Positions 42,856 to 51,313 are shown, counted from the first letter of the stretch. The stretch is 64,000 nt of DNA from Psychrosphaera algicola (GCF_028401425.1 NZ_JAQOMS010000002.1:2604001-2668000), one strand, 5' to 3'. The notes: generated by a model not told the origin, from the letters alone. Program-made: numbers and translations.

Positions 42856-43437
42856 ATGGACCTATCTAAGTACGAAGGGATAATTTTTGATATGGACGGA
42901 ACATTGGTCGACTCAATGCCATCGCATATCGAAGCGTGGCGGTTGACCTGTCTACATTATGGTTATCCTTTTGACTTAGATTATATGTGGAGTTTGGGTG
43001 GCGTTCCGACAATTGAAACGGTCACATTATTAAACGCAAAATATCAACTTGCACGTGATGAAGAAGAAGTTGCCAAGACCAAAAACCTGCTTTGGAAACA
43101 GTTGAACCTCACGCCATCGTTAATAAATGTTACCTACGACATCTTTCAGCAATATCTAGGCGTGTTACCAATGGGGATCGGCACCGGTGCCGAGCGCAGC
43201 CACGCTCTGGAATTATTACAACACCATGGTTTATTTAATAAGATTAACGTATTAGTGACGGCTACTGATGTTACTAATGGCAAGCCGCATCCGGAAACAT
43301 TTCTTTCGGCGGCAGATAAGATGAAGATAAATCCAACCAAGTGCATTGTATTTGAAGATACTAAAATTGGTGCTATTGCCGCTCAGCGAGCCGGTATGGA
43401 CTGCATTTTGGTGAAAAATGGTCAACTAATTTTATAA
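42856..43437 (+). CDS. HAD-superfamily sugar phosphatase / phosphomutase-like
   Basis: 193 residues from ATG 42856, which follows GAGGGAGTT and is preferred over 42841. HAD motif I IFDMDGTLVDSMPSH, cap domain of the beta-phosphoglucomutase/YqaB subgroup, motif II in VLVTATDVTNGKPHPETFL with the conserved Lys, motif III/IV VFEDTKIGAIAAQRAGMD. It probably dephosphorylates a sugar phosphate, relieving build-up of ribulose-5-phosphate or related compounds during growth on arabinose; the substrate is not known. It sits inside the ara operon, 63 bases after araA. Confidence 0.85.
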   Translation: MDLSKYEGIIFDMDGTLVDSMPSHIEAWRLTCLHYGYPFDLDYMWSLGGVPTIETVTLLNAKYQLARDEEEVAKTKNLLWKQLNLTPSLINVTYDIFQQYLGVLPMGIGTGAERSHALELLQHHGLFNKINVLVTATDVTNGKPHPETFLSAADKMKINPTKCIVFEDTKIGAIAAQRAGMDCILVKNGQLIL

Positions 43438-43464
43438 CAATAAAAATCAACAGGAGTCCTAAGC

Positions 43465-44650
43465 ATGAACTTTAGCAATGGGATTAGACACAGTATCAAA
43501 AAATCTCTAACGGCAATATTAGGGATATCATTGAGTATTAGTTCCTTAGGTGTACTGGCACTCAACGAAGGAGTAAAAATGAATAATAAAATCCCAAGTG
43601 CAAGCTTGTCGCATTACGGTTACCTTGAAGATAGAACGCCGGTTTCGCAAGTGACGATGACCAATTCGCACGGTGTGACGGTCAAAGTGATCAGTTACGG
43701 TGGCATAATCACCGACGTGTTCACACCTGACAAAAATGGTGAGTATGCGAATATCGTTTTAGGTATGGACAACATTGAAGCATACGAGTCGAGCAACCCA
43801 TATTACGGCGCCATTATCGGACGGTATGGTAACCGTATTGCCAACGGGCGATTTAAACTCAATGGTGTCGAATATCAACTGGCAAAAAACAATGGTGAAA
43901 ATCATTTACACGGTGGCCTCAATGGCTTTGACCGCAAAAACTGGCAGTTAGCCCCGTTTACCACAGAAAATAGTGCAGGCGTCACGTTAACGTTAATTAG
44001 CCCTGATGGTGATCAAGGTTACCCTGGACAGTTGGAAATGACCGTCACCTACGTATTAACAAACAACAACTCGTTAGAAATGTCCTTCTCCGCAACGACC
44101 GACAAAGCGACAATTGTTAATATGACACAACATTCTTACTTTAACCTAGCAGGAAGTGGCAGCATATTAGGCCATGAACTCATGATCCCTGCCAAAAGTA
44201 TTACGCCGGTTGATGAAGGTTTGATACCAACTGGTGAATTAATGGCCGTTGCTGACACGCCGTTCGACTTCAATACCGCAAAAGCGATGGGCGCTGACAT
44301 TGAAGCGTCACATCAACAACTTGAATATGGAAAAGGCTACGATCATAACTATGTACTGAAACCTGAGGTGAACGATGAACTCATTGTTGCGGCAAAGGTA
44401 TCTGAGCCGCAGTCAGGTCGTACTTTAACGGTGCTAACCGACGAGCCAGCGATACAGTTTTATTCTGGCAATTTTATGGACGGCACGACAAGTCGCAACG
44501 GCAAACCCTTTGGTTTTCGTACGGGCTTTTGTTTAGAGCCGCAGCATTACCCAGACTCGCCAAATCAACCAAATTTTCCAAGTACCACTTTGTTACCTTG
44601 ATGAGCAATATCAAATCCGAATCGTGTATGAATTTGGGGTTAACCAGTAA
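43465..44650 (+). CDS. galM: Aldose 1-epimerase (mutarotase), exported
   Basis: About 394 residues. Start behind AGGAG; N-terminal hydrophobic segment (about 12-33) suggests periplasmic export. GalM fold with GGIITDVFTPDK, IIGRYGNRIANGRF, HLHGGLNGFDRKNW (catalytic His region), NMTQHSYFNLAGSG (second His), GYDHNYVL and the C-terminal acid FCLEPQHYPDSPNQPNFP. It interconverts anomers of arabinose after glycosidase release. One frameshift near 44597: it resumes as YLDEQYQIRIVYEFGVNQ and ends at 44650. Confidence 0.92.
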
Positions 44651-44653
44651 GGT

Positions 44654-44691
44654 TAAGTGATTGAAGAAAGGATAAGTGATTGAAGAAAGGA
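44654..44691 (+). repeat. Duplicated 19-bp ribosome-binding-site unit
   Basis: TAAGTGATTGAAGAAAGGA occurs twice in perfect tandem; the second copy supplies the AGAAAGGA ribosome site of the GH43 gene at 44698. The first also ends in the same Shine-Dalgarno sequence, without a start codon behind it. Confidence 0.9.
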
Positions 44692-44697
44692 TAAATT

Positions 44698-46613
44698 ATG
44701 AATTTAGTATCAAATTTAAAAAATTCGTTACAGCTGACTTTGTTAACGACTGCGATAATGGTTGCTTCTTGTAGCATTAATTTGGATGACAATCGCGCAG
44801 CCAAAATAGAATCCAAGCCAACTCAAGATGACGGCACTTTCACCAATCCGTTGTTCCCCAATGGTGCCGATCCTTGGTTAGAGTATTGGGACGGAAATTA
44901 CTATCTGACTACAACGACTTGGACATCCGAACTGGTGATGCGCAAATCCCCAACTTTGGCCGGTTTAGCAGAAGCGACGCCAATAAATGTTTGGTCATCT
45001 GCGGATCCTATTCGTAACGCAAATTTTTGGGCATTTGAGTTTCACCGATTAAAAGGACCGAATGGTCACCGTTGGTACATGATGTATACGGCAGGGCAGG
45101 ACGGAACTTTAGATCACCAACATCTCAATGTATTAGAGAGTGCGGGTGACGATCCGATGGGGCCTTATGAATATAAAGGCGCGTTAATGCCCAATGTCTG
45201 GAATATTGACGGTAACTACTTAGAATACAATGACAAACTGTATGTGATTTACTCTCAATGGCAGGGCAACCAACAATTGAACATTATTGCCGAAATGGAT
45301 ACGCCTTGGTCGTTAAAAGAAGGTGTAGAGCACACCATATTAACGAGGCCGGAATTAGATTGGGAGATCAGCGGTCGCAAGGTCACTGAAGGCGCGGAGA
45401 TCTTGCAGCGAAATGGTCGCACTTTTATGACATATTCCGCTAGCTTCTGTAACACCCCAGATTACAAACTGGGTTTACTTGAACTTGTCGGTGATGATCC
45501 TATGAACATTGATCACTGGAAAAAATTTGAGAAACCCGTTTTTGAGCGTACTGAAACTGTTTTTGGCCCAGGGCACAATGGTTTCTTTACCTCGCCAGAC
45601 GGAAAAGAAGAGTGGCTTGTTTATCATGGTAACGATTCCGTCGAACACGGTTGCAGCGCGACACGTTCTTTACGCGCACAAAAATTCTCTTGGAATGAAG
45701 ATGGTACGCCTAATTTTGGTACACCGCTTACTCCGGGCGTAAAAGTGGCGCCACCTTCTGGCGAATACGGCCCTCTGATAACTCGCGTTCAGGGGCAGCA
45801 TTATCAAATTGTCAATGCCACAACAAATTTGTGTCTAGACTCGGGTAGCGATCCGCAAAACCCTAAAGCAGTGCAAAATCAATGTAGCGTCACAAATGGT
45901 CGATGGGTGATCGATGCCATGAGTGACAACTATGTGCGTTTAGCCAACCAAGAAGACAGTAAATTTTTAGAGGTTGCAGGATGTTCTACTGCCGAAAACG
46001 CTAAAGTGCGTTCAGCCGCTTGGCGCAACAACTATTGCCAGCAATGGCAAGTGAACGACGGCTCAGATGGAAACCTGACGTTTACAAATCGTTATTCAGG
46101 TAAAGCGTTATCAATCGCTGGGTGTTCGGCATCGACCAATCAATCGGTATTACAAGCCAGTGACGCGCCATGCAGTGAATGGCAATTACGACCGACCGGT
46201 GACGTTGTCATTTTGAGTCAACAAAGCGGTAAATCTCTAACGGTGGAAGGCAAGCCTAAAATCGGTGCGAATGTTTTCCAGCTGGCATGGCAGCATAAAG
46301 ACACCCAACGATGGGAGTTTAAGCCAATTGAATCGGGTTTTATCTCGATTAAACCCAAAGGCTTTGATTTGTGTGTAGCCGTTGGAGGAGGGGATATTAC
46401 CCTAGGAGCAAACGCGGAACTGACGAACTGTGAAGATAAAACTGCTCAGTGGAAAATATCTTTAGTCCCGGGGGCGGCATAACGCTGACCAACCGTTACA
46501 CCAAACAAGCGCTTGGACTCGAAAATTGTGGCTTGGCCGAGCAACAAAACTTCGGCTTACAACCAATATTTAAAAATAAATGCCAGATATTCCATTTAAG
46601 GCAACCTGACTAA
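44698..46613 (+). CDS. GH43 exo-arabinanase-like lipoprotein with ricin-type CBM13 domains
   Basis: About 638 residues. Leader with lipobox VASC (Cys about 24). GH43 catalytic domain at about 45-350: NGADPWLEYWDGNYYLTTTT (base Asp), WAFEFHRLKGPNGHRWYMMY, NIDGNYLEYNDKLYVIY (Asp), KVTEGAEILQRNGRTFMTY (acid Glu), VFGPGHNGFFTSPDG. Two ricin-type beta-trefoil units follow (about 365-635) with QxW motifs (CQQWQVND, CSEWQLRP, TQRWEFKP, TAQWKISL). The frame breaks at about 46473 in a run of five G and continues as GITLTNRYTKQALGLE to 46613. Last gene of the ara operon, giving a surface enzyme and catabolic enzymes common control. Confidence 0.88.
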
Positions 46614-46661
46614 CCGTATTTACTTAACCGTGTTGTGTGTAATTGGGACATCTCCCAAGCC

Positions 46662-46693
46662 AAAGGCCTCTAAATTTTTTAGGGGCCTTTTTA
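46662..46693 (+). terminator. Strong terminator ending the ara operon
   Basis: AAGGCCTCTAAA pairs with TTTAGGGGCCTT (12 bp, two G-T pairs allowed) around TTT, followed by TTT, about 50 bases after the GH43 stop. Confidence 0.85.
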
Positions 46694-46798
46694 AATTGCC
46701 TGTTATTGGTTTTTTCTGCTAAATCAGGACAGACCAACAATCGGCTTAGGTTTAGTTGAGCGTCTTCCCACATAAGTAATACGCTAAGGAATAAAAGA

Positions 46799-46947
46799 TT
46801 GCCAAATGCATCATTTTGGATGGAGGTGCCGATGAAAGCCGAAACCTTGAAGTCTGGTTTTATGGATAAAGGGCTGTTCTATCGCACTGACGAGGGGACA
46901 CAACAAGGCGGAGTCATATCTCCAACCTTGATGCTAATGACTCTTAC
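46799..46947 (+). pseudogene. Group II intron reverse transcriptase fragment
   Basis: The fragment AETLKSGFMDKGLFYRTDEG followed by TQQGGVISPTLM is the RT domain motif region of group II intron maturases (LtrA type), where the QGG-ISP block is diagnostic. Only about 50 codons remain; the frame is cut at 46947 by the left end of the IS3-family element. No intron RNA domain V is recognisable nearby. A relic of earlier insertions. Confidence 0.75.
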
Positions 46948-46955
46948 TGTAGTGG

Positions 46956-47858
46956 TCAAGTTAAATTGGCCACGGTTTTATAGTTTAGCCAGTATCTTTT
47001 CTCTGACTCATTTGGTGCCAAACCGCCATTATGCTGATGCGGCCTAACTTGGCTGTAATAGCCAATAATATATTTCGTGATATCTATCTTAGCTTCATTA
47101 AAACTACGATAACCTACCGTCGGTATCCATTCTGTCTTTAAACTTCTGAAAAATCGCTCCATCGGTGCGTTGTCCCAGCAATTTCCGCGTCAGCTCATGC
47201 TTTGTTTTATCTGGTAACGCCACAGCCTCTGTCTGAATTTTCGGCTCGTGTAGTGACTTCCTTGGTCACTGTGATACATCACGTTTTCAGGTCTGCCACG
47301 TAGCTCGTAAGCCATTGTTAGTGCTTTGACTGTTAAATCGCTATCAGGTGAGTGTGACATGGCCCACCCAACAGGTTTTCGAGCGAACAAATCAATCACG
47401 ACCGCTAAATAGGCCCAACGATTTCCTGTCCATATGTACGTCACATCGCCGCACCAGACTTGATTGGGCGCAGTTACATCAAACTGACGTTCAAGCAAAT
47501 TAGGTATTGCCACATGCTCCTTTGAGCCTTTCTTATAAGCATGTTGAGGTAGCTGGCAACTGACTAAATTAAGCTTTTTCATTAAGTTAGTAGCTCGATA
47601 TCGACTTAACGTTACGTCACTTTCATCTTGTGTAATGATTTCACTTATTGTTCTGGAGCCTGCGGAGCCACCACTCAACTCATGAGCATTCTCGACCTTT
47701 TTAAGCAGCATTTGATACTCAAGCGATGGCGAGTTATCTCGCTTTAACCAATATTTATAGCTACTGCGGTGAACGCTGAAAACGTCGCACAATAATTTAA
47801 TTGGATACCTTAGCTTTATGGCTCTGATTGAGTTTTTCGATTAATTCGAATTGTTCAG
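46956..47858 (-). pseudogene. IS3-family transposase orfB, interrupted by an in-frame TGA
   Basis: rve-type DDE integrase domain: first Asp in PNQVWCGDVTYIWT, second in YHSDQGSHYTSRKF, Glu in GNCWDNAPMERFFRSLKTEW; the HTH_21 region is LCDVFSVHRSSYKYW. A TGA at 47190-47192 sits in frame before CGCGGAAATTGC, where relatives have MSRRGNCWDN, so a CGA-to-TGA change is likely. This is a substitution, unlike the indels elsewhere. Expression normally needs a -1 frameshift from orfA; a run of A at about 47830 also breaks the 5' part. Confidence 0.85.
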
Positions 47859-48150
47859 TGAGTCCGACATCAACAGAGCCGTAGCCTTTTTAGAATTTCC
47901 TTTTCTAATTCAATGCGTTCGATTTTCTTTTCAAGCTCTCTTATCCTAAGCTGCTCGGGAGTCATGGGGCTGCTTTAGGCGCTTTACCTTGCCGTTCTTC
48001 TTTTAACTGTTTAACCCATTTACCAATCGTCGAATAACCCACATTCATGGCCTTGGCTGCTTCTTCATGGGTATAACCATGATCGAGTACCAATTGTGCC
48101 GTTTCTAATCTAAATTCTGGGCTGAAATTTTTACGTGACTTCTTAGCCAT
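47841..48150 (-). CDS. IS3-family transposase orfA
   Basis: About 103 residues: an HTH_Tnp_1 domain (NFSPEFRLETAQLVLDHGYT, GYSTIGKWVKQL) followed by the leucine-zipper stretch ELEKKIERIELEKEILKK and ATALLMSDSLNNSN. Start ATG 48150 follows AGGTGA. Single-base breaks after KAPKAAP and in the run of A at about 47900 split the frame. It binds the IS ends and supplies the N-terminus of the OrfAB transposase. Confidence 0.82.
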
Positions 48151-48225
48151 TATCTTCACCTAATACTGTTATGATTCAATCATAACATCCTCTAATTAGG
48201 TGGCCAAAATCACTATGCCACTACA

Positions 48226-48436
48226 ATGGAGGCGTTAGCAGTCTAATCGCATCTATCGCATTACTTTTTCCACTATTATTTTCACCTACTAAGATGGTTA
48301 ACTCTTGTTGGAAGGAAATTTGGTTTGACTTGAATGAGCGGAAGTTTTCTAACGAGAGTTTTTTAGATACATTTCGTGACCTCTTATCCCTGAATCTAAA
48401 TTTTGCGTCCCAACTTTGCATAACTGCATGTACCAT
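48226..48436 (-). pseudogene. 5' fragment of an OLD-like/AAA ATPase gene
   Basis: About 70 codons: LSLENFRSFKSNQISFQQ followed by a Walker A motif ILVGENNSGKSNAIDAIRLL, the N-terminus of RecF/OLD-type ATP-dependent nucleases (some are phage-defence proteins). It is cut off exactly at the IS end (48225), so the nuclease half is missing. The neighbourhood is a mobile-DNA relic zone. Start ATG 48436 is tentative. Confidence 0.75.
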
Positions 48437-48959
48437 TACTAAAGGTGTGTGCGTTTTGCTAATAGTTCGATGTATTTACTATGCCTTTCATACCGCTAGG
48501 TACAATTTAGTACCGACGCTATTAGTGTTTTTTACTATTCTTTTACACACTTTTTAGCATAAAAAAACCGTTGCTACATATGATTTCTTTATAAAATTAC
48601 AAGATAAAACAGAAACGCACTATTGGCATATTTTTCTTCTCCATTAGCATTAATACTTTGGAAATATATGTGTTCGATTAATGAATGCTTCCAAGAGTCA
48701 AATAACAGCGGCGAATCAACATGCTCAACTATTGTTCTCTCAAGGCTCTATTTAAAGTAGTTACTCTAACTTAGAAAGGGGCAGGAATAATTTTGACCCC
48801 CATCTCTATATTGAATTCTAGCACTGCATATTATTTAATTTTGAGTATCCAAAACCCGATCGCTAATAACTTTGGTCACACAGTGGTCACAAAGCGAAAT
48901 CGTAGCGGTTTTTGGTCACAAGGTTTGCGTCGGTTTTTAAAGGTTGGAATTTTGTAGAA
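48437..48959. other. Gene-free relic region beside tRNA-Arg
   Basis: No gene recognised. It contains a REP-like imperfect palindrome with AAAGGGGCAGG and TTTTGACCCCC at 48775-48801, and three GGTCACA words at about 48878-48930. A plus-strand open stretch ending just before the tRNA (NNFGHTVVTKRNRSGFW...) might be an integrase C-terminal relic, but this is weak. Confidence 0.35.
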
Positions 48960-49034
48960 TGGCGCTCCCGACAAGAATCGAACTTGTGACTTAGACTCCG
49001 GAGGTCCACGTGATATCCACTTCACCACGGGAGC
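48960..49034 (-). tRNA. tRNA-Arg (anticodon CCG)
   Basis: A complete cloverleaf: acceptor GCTCCCG/CGGGAGC, D-stem GTGA/TCAC, anticodon stem TGGAC/GTCTA around CTCCGGA (anticodon CCG), T-arm ACAAG-TTCGATT-CTTGT, discriminator G and encoded CCA. Its 3' end points left towards the mobile relics and the arabinan locus, the usual orientation for an element integrated at a tRNA gene. Confidence 0.9.
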
Positions 49035-49136
49035 GTTTACTTACTTTTTGTGCAGTCGACTTTGCGTCGAGTATCTTTGTGTTTGGCGTGAAACAGCTGA
49101 AAAAGCCGCATCCCTCATTTTTACGTTTTAAAAACG

Positions 49137-49182
49137 TCGCATCCTCCGGAGGGTCGCGTGATATCCACTTCACTACGGGAGC
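49137..49182 (-). pseudogene. tRNA-Arg(CCG) 5'-half copy
   Basis: GCTCCCG acceptor strand, D-arm GTGAAGTGGATATCAC and the anticodon loop CTCCGGA are present, nearly identical to the intact tRNA at 48960; after GGATGCG the sequence leaves the tRNA and no T-arm follows. The break lies just past the anticodon loop, the common crossover place for tRNA-targeting integrases. Confidence 0.75.
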
Positions 49183-49574
49183 AACTGGGCAGTAGTTTAT
49201 GGAATAAGGGTGATAATTGCCAACATAAATCGATAAACGTTCCCTAACTGTTCAAATTTACAACAGTTTGTAGGTCATCATAATAAGCCAAACCTGACTC
49301 GCCGCAATGGGCTGCACGATATATAGACAACCTAATATTGAGGTTAATTTGGTATTTTATTAGATGAATTTTTTATTGCGTACAACAATACGGTTATCTT
49401 AAATTTAAAAAATCAGAGATAAACAATTGTTTTATCACCCTATTTTAGTTTACATTGGTGTAACCATGCTATTTACGTTTATTGCCAATTTGGCAAATTT
49501 AACTAGATATTTTGGCGTAATAAGCTTTAATTAACTCACCACATTCATATGATAAAAAGGGTAGGAGACGGGGT
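49183..49574 (+). other. Leader region with palindromes before the small HTH gene
   Basis: 392 bases without a gene. Besides the palindrome at 49482 it contains TTACA-TTGG-TGTAA (49450-49463) and AAACAATTGTTT (about 49421), all close to the expected promoter of the gene at 49575. Confidence 0.4.
49482..49496. promoter_or_regulatory. Perfect 15-bp palindrome TTGCCAA-T-TTGGCAA
   Basis: Two perfect 7-base arms about 80 bases before the HTH gene start; a candidate operator, perhaps for the HTH protein itself. No regulator family is assigned. Confidence 0.45.
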
Positions 49575-49757
49575 ATGTCGTTAATGACAGTAGATCAAGT
49601 AGCTGAATTTCTTGGCGTAAAAGACGTTAGAGTTTTACGATTAGAACGCGAGCACTTGTTAAATGCAGCTGAAAAAGATGGCGGCGGTAACCCGTTGTTT
49701 AATCAAGAAGACGTTAAAAAATATAAAGAAATTGCTGAGCGACTCGGCGGCATCTAG
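49575..49757 (+). CDS. Small MerR/excisionase-like helix-turn-helix protein
   Basis: 60 residues, intact, with ribosome site TAGGAGACGGGG. The N-terminal part MSLMTVDQVAEFLGVKDVRV resembles HTH_17/excisionase domains, and NPLFNQEDVKKYKEIAERLG matches the usual wing and C-terminal helix. It should bind DNA as a small regulator. It converges on the kinase gene (15 bases between stops). A phage-type excisionase role is possible given the nearby tRNA and mobile relics, but stand-alone regulators of this kind also occur in cores. Confidence 0.65.
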   Translation: MSLMTVDQVAEFLGVKDVRVLRLEREHLLNAAEKDGGGNPLFNQEDVKKYKEIAERLGGI

Positions 49758-49772
49758 TCTCTTCAGATACTA

Positions 49773-50654
49773 CTATTGATAAAGCCTTAATGGGTGGTTG
49801 TGTTTTAACGCCCAGCAAAGGCAAGTTAGTCGGTAAAACTCAATCCAATGCTGTGCACCTTGCACAAATTCATTAGGCGCTAATTCATTGCTACCGCTTT
49901 TATTAAAAATTGCCGTTAAGTTAAATTGTTGTACATAACTTAGCAGCAACTTTTGAGTCTGTAGTTCGTTTAATTCAAATTCGACAATGATACTCGCGAG
50001 ATCCCATCGAACGTCGGTGTACTGTGCACATTCCCAATCTAACAAGCCAACCTTAGTATGATCAGGTGTCATTAAGATATTGCCTAGATTTAGATCTCCA
50101 TGAACTAACCCTTTGAAACACCCAGTTATATTTTCATTGTTATCCATCAGACATTTAATGGCTTCAAATTTTTGTTTTAACTGCCATTGGTCGTTTCTTG
50201 TCGTTAATACTGAGTCTATTTCTTGTTTTAACTGCGTGATTGTCCAAGTTGCAGGACTTACCTGCTCTAACTTTGTTGTATGGGCTTCTATGAGCGCATC
50301 GACAACTAACGGTAACATTGTCAATAATAACTCTCGGCTCATCAACGCCCCAACAATTTCTTCTGTCGCTAATGACATCCCCTTATTATCACGCCAAGTG
50401 ACCTTTGGAACGCTTAGATTTTGATGTGGTTGCGAGTTTAAATGTTGGGTAATATCAGCTTCATATTGCAATGAATCTGATGCTAGTTTTGTGCGTGCAG
50501 TTTTAAGATACCAGACTTGGCCATTATCAAAGTAACATTTTAAGGTGTTGTGGGTGCCTACAAACACGGCATCTAACCGAACGATTTGGTCAAGTAAAGC
50601 TTGGGGTAAATGCCTAACCTGAGGTGTGTCTACTAGATCAATGCCATTACGCAT
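49773..50654 (-). CDS. APH/choline-kinase-family phosphotransferase (candidate thiamine kinase)
   Basis: 293 residues, intact. Protein-kinase-like fold with Brenner motif VHGDLNLGNILMT (catalytic Asp/Asn) and the DFG-equivalent VGLLDWECAQYTDVRWDLAS. E. coli ThiK, a thiamine kinase, belongs to this family and has a similar WEYA segment. Its start overlaps the end of the PnuC-type transporter gene by 8 bases, so both are co-translated. With the TonB receptor upstream the cassette suggests capture and phosphorylation trapping of a vitamin, thiamine being the best guess; nicotinamide riboside or choline cannot be excluded. Confidence 0.72.
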   Translation of the reverse strand: MRNGIDLVDTPQVRHLPQALLDQIVRLDAVFVGTHNTLKCYFDNGQVWYLKTARTKLASDSLQYEADITQHLNSQPHQNLSVPKVTWRDNKGMSLATEEIVGALMSRELLLTMLPLVVDALIEAHTTKLEQVSPATWTITQLKQEIDSVLTTRNDQWQLKQKFEAIKCLMDNNENITGCFKGLVHGDLNLGNILMTPDHTKVGLLDWECAQYTDVRWDLASIIVEFELNELQTQKLLLSYVQQFNLTAIFNKSGSNELAPNEFVQGAQHWIEFYRLTCLCWALKHNHPLRLYQ

Positions 50655-51273
50655 GGTCTAATAATTCATTGTCGTCTGTTTCTTGCTCTTTAATATACAA
50701 CTTACGCCAACTTACATAGCCGTGGGCGGCAAATAGGGTATATAACATAAATAGGACGACGGTTGGGTAGTAGCCCTGTGTGACATATAGAAACAAGGAT
50801 GCGATATCAATTACAACCCAATAGAGCCAATTCTCCAATACTTTTTGGGTTAGTAAATACGTAGCAAATAGCGCAAATACTGTAGTGAAAGTATCTAAGT
50901 ACGCCATGTTTGCATGGGTAAAGTTGTCGAGCATAAATCCAACCACCAATACCATTAACGAAATAACAGCAATGTATTTTATGTGGGATGCCATACGCCA
51001 CGATATAATTGGTTTTACGGTGGTGATATCTTCAAAAATCGCATTTTCTTCTGCACATTTATCAACAGTGCGCCACTGGTGAAAACCAAAAACCGCCATC
51101 AACATATAATAAAAGTTTAGCAGGCTTTCCATTAGCAAGGCACCATGCCAAAAGAGTAGGGTGTAGATTGCCGTACTAACAAAAGCCGCTGGCCAACACC
51201 AACTATTTTGTTTTATGGCTAATATGACATATACAAGGCTCAAAATAGCGGCAATGTATTCCCATATCGACAT
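50647..51273 (-). CDS. PnuC/PnuT-family vitamin transporter
   Basis: 208 residues from MSIWEYIAAILS (ATG 51273); the 51381 start would add a polar N-tail without family support. Seven membrane segments with PnuC features IKQNSWCWPAAFVSTAIYT, FYYMLMAVFGFHQW and LTQKVLENWLYWVVIDIASL. PnuC carries nicotinamide riboside; close relatives PnuT carry thiamine and are found next to TonB receptors and kinases, as here. The partner genes favour PnuT. It is a facilitator whose substrate is trapped by phosphorylation. Confidence 0.85.
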   Translation of the reverse strand: MSIWEYIAAILSLVYVILAIKQNSWCWPAAFVSTAIYTLLFWHGALLMESLLNFYYMLMAVFGFHQWRTVDKCAEENAIFEDITTVKPIISWRMASHIKYIAVISLMVLVVGFMLDNFTHANMAYLDTFTTVFALFATYLLTQKVLENWLYWVVIDIASLFLYVTQGYYPTVVLFMLYTLFAAHGYVSWRKLYIKEQETDDNELLDHA

Positions 51274-51313
51274 TGCTTCGAATCCAGCTAAAACCCCATC
51301 AATCATTTTCCGA

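Larger units (their letters stand above)
46948..48225. mobile_element. IS3-family insertion sequence, about 1278 bp
   Basis: Ends are inverted: TGTAGTGGTCAAGTTAAATT at 46948 and TGTAGTGGCATAGTGATTTT read from 48225 inward, both then reaching TGGCCAC. It holds orfA and orfB on the minus strand. No target duplication is visible (TAC left, ATG right), so flanks may have been rearranged: the left flank is a group II RT relic and the right flank an ATPase gene. Confidence 0.85.

Noticed and set aside
48226..48436. Functional anti-phage ATPase system
   Set aside because: Only the first 70 codons with Walker A remain, cut by the IS; no partner gene is present.
9367..49034. Exact direct repeats bounding the proposed island
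   Set aside because: The two tRNA 3' halves differ at many positions beyond the CTCCGGA and TTCGATT cores, so they cannot be called attL/attR without comparison genomes.
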